Translations under genes and position numbers: made by a program | DNA from: Alentia gelatinosa | Lineage: Eukaryota > Annelida > Polychaeta > Phyllodocida > Polynoidae | DNA length: 64,000 nt | Reading direction: 5' to 3' | NCBI GenBank assembly: GCA_950022655.1 | Contig: OX465588.1 | Span: forward strand, 25,096,527-25,160,526 | The notes under the pieces: model-generated | Seen by the model: only the letters and a program-made list of their open reading frames with translations | Told to the model about the DNA's origin: nothing | Databases searched by the model: none | Shown: positions 49,817-60,800 of the stretch, one piece after another | Numbering within the stretch: position 1 is the first letter of the stretch | Layout of the letters: each line of letters begins with the position of its first letter

Positions 49817-50659
49817 AGCGGGTGGGAAATGGTAGGACGTAGTAGTTTAGTATCCATAGTTTAGAAATAGAGTGTAGCGTGTAGCTGGAGTTGTCTTCAG
49901 AAGTGAGAGCATGAGTGAGGGTCTTCAGATCTGACAGGCTTTGAGAGAGGGACTCAGGGCATTGCGTCTGATTGTGCCTTGTGAATTAGAGGTATATGAA
50001 CTTGTGGGGAAAAGGTCAGAAGGGAGTCTCCTTTGAAGGACGGCGGAAGTGGCTGGAAGAAAGAAATTACGGATAGGTTGAGGGTGTGTAAGAACATGTA
50101 GCTTGTTGGATGTGTGTGGCAGGAGGAGGAGGATGATACAGAAAGCCAATTATTTACAGATAGGGTGCATCCACACAGTATCTATACAATGGCGTAAGAG
50201 GGACTGTGTACTGCAGTTTGCACTAGAGTGTTAGCTTTGTTACACGTTAGGGCTGAGTGCGAGTGTGGCGTGGTCATTAGGAAGGTGTCAGGAGATAAGA
50301 GGTGGATTGCTGAGGGCAGCATGTCTAGAAGTTTACAATTGTAGGTGCATAGATTTGAGATGTGTCACAGGTTGTTAGTTAAGAGTGCTAGGGCACATGT
50401 GGGTTTTGAGATGTGGAATATAGGGAGGGGTAGGAGGCAAATATAGATGGTGCGGTATGTGCACTTAGATAGGTCTAACTCACGTCATGTCCGTGGAGTT
50501 CATGGCGAAGTAGGGAGGATCGAGAATCAAGTGTGTGTAACCTGAGCGGTTCTGTGAAACTGTATCGAAGGGTATTGGGTGAGGGACCCAGTTTGTAAAG
50601 GGAATAGGTGCAAGGCCTGGATATGATTAAGGCATGCAGAACAAGTTCCTAATGCATGT

Positions 50660-51072
50660 GTATACACCTCATCTGTGGGCGTATATATAAGCGTCCTTTG
50701 AACAGGGCTTCACTGAGAGCGGGCGGGGGAGGTGGCGGGGGGTGGGGGGTCGGAGGGCTTCCTACTGAGGACACCTATACTTCTACCAACACAAAGGGGC
50801 GGGAGGGGCCGGGGCAGAGGGTATTTTCTCTCATATACGCCGGGTGTGAAATACAGCCAAGAAGCGCCTGTCGTATATAAATCCTGGGCGTATATAAATG
50901 AGAACAAGTCAATATTTATGGGAAAACGTGGCGTATCTTGAAGTGTGAGTCTTTCTCCTACCACATGCGACCACTGAATAGAGAGAAGGGGGCTACAAGT
51001 CAATATTTAGCCAATACATGCACTTCCGTGATAGCGTATATATGTGAATAAAACGGTGGTTTTTGTGCAGTA
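50660..51072. mobile_element. degraded copy of the 6059-7170 element
   Basis: GGCGTATATATAAG, ATATACGCCGGGTGTGAAATACAG and the terminus AAACGGTGGTTTTTGTGCAGT match parts of 6059-7170. The left terminus is not recognisable. Confidence 0.5.
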
Positions 51073-51838
51073 TCTCTTACGACCATTCATTTCCTTCACA
51101 GTTGACAGTGTCCATATACATGTATGCACAACCTAGATCTAGTCTCATACGTATTCCAGAGATAGCAGAGATACATTCGTTCAAACTTGTGGTTGTGGCT
51201 GTCTCCTTCCGTCCTGGGAAAGTCTACTGAGATCAATTTTACAAATCTTCAAGAACGATTGGAAGTATAAATACGCAATGATGAATTGCAATAAACCAAT
51301 GTTGATCAGAGCCATTTGCATTGCATAGAGGAGAACAAGTTATAGTAAGGAATGGATAGCGAAGGTAAGTCGACTTAAGTAGGAATACCAAGTGCATAAA
51401 TGTTACTCCTAAAAGTCACGATCATCAATAAGCGTTGCATAAAAGATCTAGAGTTGCATGTTTTCAGCATGACCTCCCAGATGTAGATCTATAAGCATGT
51501 TTGTGTTGCATAAATACCCACCTCAATTAACGTACCTCGAAAAATAGGGTTAATTGTTCATGGGTTCTCCTATGATTTTCCAAAAACAACCTTCCCCCTA
51601 CAAAAAAAAACAACCAGATACGTGTGAATCCCGTGCAGAAAAGGAAAGGAAAACATTCCCATCAAACACCTGGGGAGATATCATGGGCGTGTGAGCACGT
51701 GAAACTTAAAGGAATACCACCACCAGAAGCTAAAGTTGTTTCCTTCTCTGTAAAACACAAAGAAAGAAATACAGCTTAACTTTCAGCCACAAACAAGCCC
51801 GATGACAAATTCCAAACTGCTGGTAATCTGGTACACTG

Positions 51839-51905
51839 GCCGCCAGAGCTACACTACGTTAGCTCTGGTCGGGTTAAATCTATGGTCACCTTGACCCACT
51901 ATAGT
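51839..51905 (+). repeat. dispersed hairpin repeat (second copy)
   Basis: Matches 205-283: CCAGAGCTA...GTTAGCTCTGGTCGGGTTAAAT...CTTGACCCA. Confidence 0.55.
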
Positions 51906-52929
51906 AGACATGCTCAAGTCTTTTATTGTGATGTTTCATCGAATGATCGAAGCATGATTAAAGGCAAGCAGCATGGGGTACATTGCAATAGGTATGGTTC
52001 CTCTAACAGGCTCAGGAATCACCTAGGCAGAGGGGAGTGCCTACAGGTGGAGGGGTAAGGAATGACTGCGGTGGTGGTAGGCAGGTAGGGAAAGATGGAT
52101 AGGACACAGGGACTGACGCCAGTCTACCCCTATAGCTGTAAGGGTCTATTGCTCTCCCTTTCGTATTTATTAGAGAGTGTGTCAGTTTGTACTCTTAAAG
52201 TCATTCTTCCATGTTCTTTTTTTTTTTAACTCATGAGGGCATTTTACATTCACCCGTTAGGGCGTTCTTACATGCAATTGTAAAATAGTATGTAGAGTAT
52301 CCGCACGGTTATGTGTATTTTCAATTGAATTACTATACGCTCTCCAGCGATTACTAAACTCCCTATTATCGCCCGGGGTAAATACAAGTTCCGCTTGCGA
52401 ATGGCTGGGCACACCACGACCACATGAATCATAGTTTTCCCATTTATATTTGGAGAACTTGAATATAATTTCGGATTTTTATGTAGAAATAGCTGAAATT
52501 TCCATTTCTGACATCGGATTTCCAATTTGAATATTTATGAAAACTGTTAAACTGTAAAAATTGTGGGTTACGGTTGGGGTCTACCACCATACGATGTCAG
52601 CAACCAGCGAACGCCGGAACTTGTAAATAGACTGAATTATGGGATACCTCAATAGGGCCTATAATTCTGCACTTTATTGTCAATTTGTAATGCTATGAAT
52701 AGTTCACAGTCAACAGTGCTGCTTTTAGAACAAACACAGAGCAAAAATACCTGGTTTGAGGTACACACCTCAGACATTGTATGTTATTTAACCGGAACAA
52801 CCTCTTAATCTGAAAAGAGTGGAGACAGAGGTGGCAGCCAATCTAGTTATCTAGATAACAAAGAGTCTCCTAGAGTAGAAGAGCATATAATCAGTTTTTT
52901 AAACACAAGACAGTTCTACTCCTGGTAGA

Positions 52930-53560
52930 TTTTCCACTAATTAGTGTTTAATGATTGCTTATACATAAGAGTCAGCAGTTGCAACTATGTCTCGCTTCTA
53001 CAAGTCTAATACTTAGTTTTTCATGCAAATCCTGAAAAGTAGCCGATCTAATACTAACCCCTGGGGGACGGCGCAATCAATGTCCGCTGTATCTGAATAT
53101 ATATACTTTTGGTGGTTACCCTTAGATTCTTATCTTTTAAGTAATCTTCTATCCAACTATGTAGGTTTTGTGGCAAGGCTACACTCTCTTGTATATTGGC
53201 TAAGCGCATATCGTGAGGAATCAAGTCAAATATTTTCTTTAGATTGACATAACATACCGCTGTCATGTTACTACTATTTTGACTTTCATATAAATCTTAA
53301 ATTTGTGGATTTAGAAATAGCATCCCTTGTCCAAAACTGTACGAAAGCAGAACTGACTGTCAACTAATAAGTTACGTCCCTCAAGCTCTGTATAGAGTAG
53401 TTGGTGCACAATCCTTTCCAAGATTTTTGACAGGGTGGGCAATAATGTTAGGGGTCTCCAATTCCTTAGTTTGAGCCTGTGCGCCCTGGCCCTGGTGACA
53501 ACAGACTGTACTAGAGTCTAGACCCTGAGTGGTCCGCATCAGATCCAGTCACATACCAAT
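52930..53560 (-). pseudogene. LINE reverse-transcriptase relic
   Basis: Read on the minus strand and across frame breaks, the order of blocks is that of a non-LTR reverse transcriptase. RPLTLLPTLSKILERIVHQ is followed by NLLVDSQFCFR, then CYVNLKKIFDLIPHDM, then LHSWIEDYLKDKNLRV, then PRGLVLDRLLF (the G.PQGS.L.PLLF block). Stops between the first and later blocks and a missing active-site block show it is dead. Clade not assigned. Confidence 0.75.
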
Positions 53561-54894
53561 AGTCACGCTGTTTACATGTCTACCAAATTATGAATTTGCC
53601 CTCAACACTTCAGACATAAGGATTTTTCTTTTACATTTTTCAATGACCAATTTTCCTAATGTTTGGTCCCAAGACTCTTTTTTAGTTATCCGTTATTGAC
53701 TTTCTGTGTGGGAAAGCGTTATTCTAAATCATATGAAAATTAGACGTCATTACGAATGTCCTTGATAAAAAGAATTAAGTAGAAAAGAAGCTGGTGCTGA
53801 GGAAATCATTAGGAATACAGATATACATACTCAACATATATAACTTTCAGTGAGGGCATTGAGCGTTATAAAATCATTCCTTTTGATTCAAGGTTGTTGT
53901 AACTGTGATATGGCTGGACGTTTCCTGATTCTGCCGGGAAGACTAGCATAATGTAGAGAGTTTGGATGAGATGAAATCAGCAGGACATCCGTGAACCTCG
54001 AGATTAAGGTAAACAAATACTTAGACTGGAGTCTAAAAGTATGCCACTGATATATATATACAGTATATAATTGAAGTGTTTAGTCAGTACTGTTTATATC
54101 GTGAAGGCAGCTAATGTATGATGTTACTTCGGAAGGACTAAGTCTAGAATCCATATCCTGTGGGACATATCAAATGACTCCAAACAAGATGTGAGAGGTT
54201 ACTTTGATACTAGGTCGTTATACTAACTTCCTGATGCGTATGTACCAGTATGACAAAACGAATATTCGAGATGAATATATTCATTTCATTTCCCAATAAA
54301 TACAAGGAACAGATAATCATGTCTCCAATAGTACACAAGAGTCAAAGAACAGTTTTCAGCATATGCTCAGTATATGTCCTTTTATATTCCAATCAAAGCT
54401 TCCTCATTTCTTCTATAAAGCAATACTACATTATTTTATTTCATTTACAGAGCAAAACTGTAAAGGTGTGCATGAGTCGTATGAGCTGTGGTTAGGACAC
54501 TGTTTGGTTCCTCCCACATTGTGGTGAATAGTGCAGCCATCGGTGTCAGATTATAAAGACGCCAAATATCGTAGCATAGATATATCCCAGATCTTTTTTT
54601 TTTCATTTTTCTGCGTCTACTTGCAGATATCTGAGAAAAAGGTTTAAAAGTCTGTTGTTGGAAACTGATAAATCTACTGAAACAAAAAAAAAGAAGGTTA
54701 GTGAAAACAGGACAGCGCTTGACTTAGACGTGTGTTTTGGTGGGTTTTCTTTAATCACTCAAAATAATCATTGGTATTTTCTGCTCGCCAATGGCAACAC
54801 GGCTATCGAATGTCGTCCATGCATATCCTCAAACCTACATACAAAGTGAACCACGACCTGCTGAAATCAGTGCAGGATACGCCGCGCGGGAATA

Positions 54895-57800
54895 ATGGCG
54901 GCATCCATCCACACAACACTGGTTTTACTACTACTGGATGTGCCTTTTAGTGCAGGTAACCTTTATTGCTCTAGCATAAGTGTCTAGCGTAGACAGCCCA
55001 CCCGATTTGCTGTTCCATATAGTTATGATGATCTGGTATCATAGCGATAGTTTTAACGGGTAGCGTGTTAAATGATACCATATCAGTTCATGTGTAAACG
55101 TGATTCCTAGTTTACGGTGGGTATAGAGTTATCTATTCACATTAAAGCTATTCCCTTTCTGTATCTAATTTCCAAACCAATATAACTATGTACCTTTGTC
55201 GAACCGAGAATTGATAGTCTTTATGATGTAGAGGAAAGGGGCAGGTTTCGTGTATTATTTTACATGACGGGCATTTGTATGTCAGAGTACACCCGGCGGA
55301 CTGAGTGGGGATCCGACTAGATGTATCACCGACGTTGTAAATAAACATTTTAAGTACTGTTCATTCCATACCTTTGGAAATGTAATTAGTACCGAAATCC
55401 TACATATTTGAATTTACTGACGGTAGTGTTTCCCTAAAAAACGCTTGCTTTAATTAAGTCTCATTATCTAGAGGCTGCCGTCTAAGTATACACTAAGAAC
55501 GAAAACGTGATAAACAAAACTAGCCTAGATTGTCGAATCTCTACTTTGATACGTGTAAGTATACACTAAGAACGAAAACGTGATAAACAAAACTAGTATA
55601 GATTGTCGAATCTCTACTTTGATACCTATGTAGAAGGTGAAGTAGTAGAATTTCAGGTGTAATAGTATTGCCATTTTGAGCACAGATATATCGGTTGGCT
55701 AGCATTTTGGAAATGATTACTATCTCCGATACTCTATGGACTAACAGATGGATTCTAACACTATGATTTGAAATGTTGACTAATTCCATTGAACTCTAAA
55801 GACAAAACTAATGGAGGGATAAGACCCGGCGTTTACACTCAACGATGATAAGCGGCGATCCTTGCAGCTGTCAGTGGCTAGACATCCGTACATATAAAAA
55901 GTTTAAACGCTTGAGGAAATCTTTGGGCTGATGTCCATTGCGGCCGATATTGCGTGATCGGGCACTACCTGACGACTATTTGCTATATTAGGGACTAAGG
56001 TGGGATCCGGATTCAAATAGTGTTTCCCTAAAAATTCTTATAGATTGACTTGTGCTGTTTATCTAATTAGTTTAAGTAAGCATTTGTTTGTAATTAATAA
56101 CTAAAGGAAAAAAACTGTCTGAAATTATTTATGATGTAGAAATATTGCATCATTTCCAACAAAGCCTTACTTCTCCATTTTCTACCTACCACGACAATGC
56201 TTTAACAGATATCACAAAAAGGGGCTTTTTGCTACTTTTCTAGTTTGATAACAAAAGAGTCCATTTTGACTTCCACTATGAGTACAATAAAAGTTAAGAT
56301 ATCACAATGATCCCCAAAGGAATCTCTACTTGAATAAACTGGGCTTTGATGTTGCTTCCATATGGAATTCTATGGAATCTTCACTCATATTCTAGAAGTC
56401 AAACATTTTGCCCAACTTTTAGCATGATTTCAGAGAAAATATGTCAAAAATGAAAACAGATAAATCATCTCAATAGATCCAAAATATATATGACGATAAG
56501 GCCCATAATCTCTGGTTTAAAATGGTACCTTTTGTAAATGTGTATCTTCTTTACAGCCTAAGTTATGAATACTTTTGTATAGCAAGTCAAAAATAACTAG
56601 TTTTTAGTCCCCAATATGGTTACGATGCCTATAGATGATCTACAGTCGTCAAGTTTTAATCGTCTAAGGTAAACACCGGGTAAGACACCGATCCCCTTTC
56701 CGCTCCGACCTGTCTTCCTAGTCACTGGATACTGGCACGCAATGCAGGCCTAAATGGACTGGACTAACTCCTGCTGTTCATAACAAAGCCTTACCAATTA
56801 GATAAACTATTATCCTACCCCTAATAAAAACGCCATAGGCTTAACATTGGGATTTGTTTATGTCACGGGTGTGACATAAAGTGATATTTATGTCACTACT
56901 TCCAATACTGAAAAAAGTGGAAACGGGGTAGGATAAAATCTAGATGCCACTCGTTTGAGTTTGAGTTTACTATTATCAGGCATTTTGTTGTCTCTGTAAT
57001 GTCACTCATCTTCGACTCGTGAAATTACGGAGCCAACAAATGCGTGACATAAATAAACTCAGACTCAAACTCGTGACGTCTCTTGATATTATGAACCCTA
57101 TGGTTTTACCGTTCAGGGGTTCATATTCACCATATTATTTCCTTTGTATATCATACTTAATACGCTTGTCTAAACTGATCAGTTATTATGAATAAGGTTA
57201 TTTCTTATCATTACATATGATTTCTATATGTAACGTGCAGCGCACAGTGGTTCACTTCATTAGAAATAAAGTCTCCCATGATACAACGATAATCTAAACA
57301 AAAGAAAATCATGATTGTAACAAAACTGCACCATTCATTTTTATGCAGAGAACTTACGTATCTTTGCATGATTTTCAATTCTTTCGTTCCGCTGGGGTCC
57401 GTAGAAAGACTCCGAGGTTAGAACAAAATTTCGTTAGGTGAAAGAAGTGCATAGCTACGCCTCGTGATTTTGCAAGATTACATATCTTTGCATGTTCTGT
57501 TTTGATGCTAGAGTTTTTGCTCTTATTATTATACTTATTTCATGTCCCATAGCATGCGGCATTTGCCTAAGGGCAATGCAGGGAACACAAGTTTTGCAAG
57601 GGTGAAGGGACTACAGAAATGTCATTAAATCTAAGAGGTTTATTCCACCTTTCAGGATACGGTAACATCTATCTGTCCAGTTCACCAACTACTGTGAATC
57701 GCGGGGGAACAGCAGAGCTTAAATGTCGCTTCAGTACAGGCTCTGAGCCAACATACACAAGCCTAAAACTCAGCATTGCTGGACGAACCATCAGAGAGAT

Positions 57801-60800
57801 CCCCAACCAGAATATAAAATGGAATAAATATAATAGTGAATACTACACAGACCTTATTAAGAATGAAGAAATATATGCTGATGGTACATATAGGTGCCAG
57901 GCCTGGTGGGATGAGGCCGGCGGATCCCGACAGACTAAAGATGCAAACTACACTCTCCTTGTCTGCTGTGAGTATGTACATGTATATGTGAATTATCAGT
58001 ATAGAAAATGGTTATTTATTCAATGATTCTTTCTGTTTTCACTATGCCCATAAATATATGTTAAATATAGACCTTGGTAATTGTAACCAAACAAAGTCTA
58101 GGGAATTGCAGAGCTGGCCATCTTCTATTTGTATTTTCTCAGTTTCTTTTAACAACCATTAGAGTTATCCTTATCATTCTGTTGTATATCAGAAATACGA
58201 AAATATATGGGCTTTTTTATGTTGTATCTTTCGCAATAATACAGTTGTAAATACTTACGGCCAAGTGATCATGAATCATGATATTAAAGATTATTTTCAT
58301 TTTAGAATAACTCTAGATACTCACCAAAGAATTACATGATAACCTAATATCATAATGATCTGATTTCTTTTACCTTAAATTAGATTTCTTCTTTATGTAG
58401 TAGATTTATATTGCAAGCATGATTTCTATTTGAAATAAATAGTTATACAAAGCCTATTTTTGAATGGTATAATGGAAATCAAGCTACGCTTAGCCTCTAT
58501 AATGCATAGTGTATCATATTTTGCTTCATTGTAACGTCATCATTCTGGTTTATTGCCGACCTGTAGAGCTTTACAACCAATTGAGAATGTGTTCCCTGGG
58601 ATGGAAGTGAATAAACTCCCAGCACGATCTATTTTGCCTGGCAGGATCGGGCAGTGCCTCGCAGTACCTTGCTATATCCTGCTGTATTGAACTAAATCTT
58701 ATCAGAGACCTGTTTTACTAGTTTCGTGACATGTCTGTGACACCATACAGACAGATTGGGGTTGACTAGTTTCGTGAAAACACAAGTAGCTGCCCTTAGG
58801 ACAAGACACTCTTAGACAGACCCCAAAGACGGTCTGGTTTCATAAGAATTAGACATTTTGTCCGTTCTTGCTTGCACTGTTAGTGCCGCTTTTCATGTCT
58901 GTCTAATACTTTTGTCACGAAACTAGTGAAACAGGTACCTGATCAGTACGAGAGGGTCTTCCACCGCTACGATCCCACCAGGCTAACAAAGGGTTTTACT
59001 CTCACTTTTCATCTAATATATCTATATATGTTTGCATCTTCTTTTTATTTCAGGTCCTTTACGGATAGAATCACAACAGCAAATCATCAACCCGACAGCT
59101 GATGATTATGGACTTGACATTACTGTATCTGGAAATGATGTTGGCAACGCAACCATCCAGCCAAATCCCGAAAATGCACTGATCACATTCAAAATGTCGT
59201 CATCTGAAGTCTCTGGATATTTTGCACTCGGGCAGAGAAAGGCCAAATTGTTTTCTGTCAGATGGGAAATAAATCCAAAGTGGAGAGAATCTTGTGATGA
59301 AACAATCAGCCACAGTTATGTGTTAAAGGTTACTGAAAAGGAAAGGTCTGAGGTCTTTGAACAAATTAAGTTTGAAGCAAAGTGTAAGTACCAATATTTT
59401 CTTTTCCAGCTAAAAGGCCAATTGCCTCCAAGCCATTATCTTGTATACTGAACACCAGCTCCTGTAAACCAAGTTCATTAGGTACATCTGATACATCTAT
59501 ATATTGGAAATCTTACTATTATCATGCCATCAATCAGTTACATCTAGTTCTTTTAATTTTACATATTAAAGCAGATCATCCTCAGACGTTTTGCATTTAT
59601 CTGCTTATGGACATGCATACTCATTTCTAAATCATACAGAAGATCGGCGACCATTTTGTCTTTCCTTTGATAGTTCAAATTTGCAATATTGAATGATAAA
59701 TACAATATAAACGGGTTTCATATGAATAGCAATCGTATTCTCCGCGGACTAGACTCTACGTAATCTACATCTATATTTTAATAACAATTGTTGACCATTA
59801 TTATCTACAGAATGTTGGTTATTGAGGTCTGCATGGGTACTTTATCAATAATAGGTCATCATCATATGTTATCTTTAGTACATTTCCTCTTAATTATGAC
59901 ATGGCTGGACTGCCAGTTAAAATTACAAAAATAGTTTTGAGAACGAAAGAGTTTGACAATGACAAATGGCAAACAATGACCTAATTGGCCTTACATAATA
60001 TGTAATACATAATATCCATGCGATGTGATAGAAAATATATGTTTAAGTAGGGTTATGACATAAAATGTAATACATTAAAAGGCGGTTAAATTTGGTAATA
60101 AGAAAGTGTACAATGGTAATACACATTGAGTACATAAGAAACCAGGGGTAGTGTTTGGGTGGGTAAAAAGAGAATGTACGTCCATGAGCTGCAAAAGCAG
60201 AGAGCGAACAGGTAGAAGGTCACGTGTCGTGACGTCACTTGAGAGTATAAGGTCTGACAGTCCAATTCAGAATTAAAATTAATTTACAATTAAATACAAT
60301 GGCCGGTACTTCTTCTTGAATTAGATCCAGCCTTTTGGAACCGGCGAACACAACACACGTTTCTCTTATATGAGGATCAGAAGTACAACCAGACCCTACA
60401 CTGTGATGTATGCAGCAATCCCCCAGCAGCATTCACTTGGACATTGTGCGGAGAGAACCCTCCCAGCGACGTCATCGTTAAAGGGGAGTACCTGATCATA
60501 CCAGAAGTGAGCAATGTTCATCTCGGCGTGTACCAGTGTAAAGCAGAAAACATCATCAACAAACTAAGAAGGCCCAAGACATTTGAAATCACCTTGGCAC
60601 GGAATGGCAGTCTTACAGGTACTGTGGATATATAGTTCTGTTTTGCATAGAAATATATCCTATTAGTTACCATTCAGTTCTATCGGAATTTCCAGTTATA
60701 GTGATATATCAAAAACACAATTACTTCAATTGTCTTATGAGATTTTATCACAACAAATAAATTGTATTTTCCCAACATTCACCTATTATTTCTTCATTTC

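Larger units (their letters stand above)
45681..54894. other. intergenic DNA between integrin gene 2 and the Ig receptor
   Basis: About 9 kb with no gene recognised. It holds the repeats listed separately at 46005, 46213, 47249, 48068, 49091, 50660, 51839 and 52930. Minus-strand open frames at 47629-47910 and 48798-49136 (93 and 112 codons) match nothing I know and lack exon context. Confidence 0.4.
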
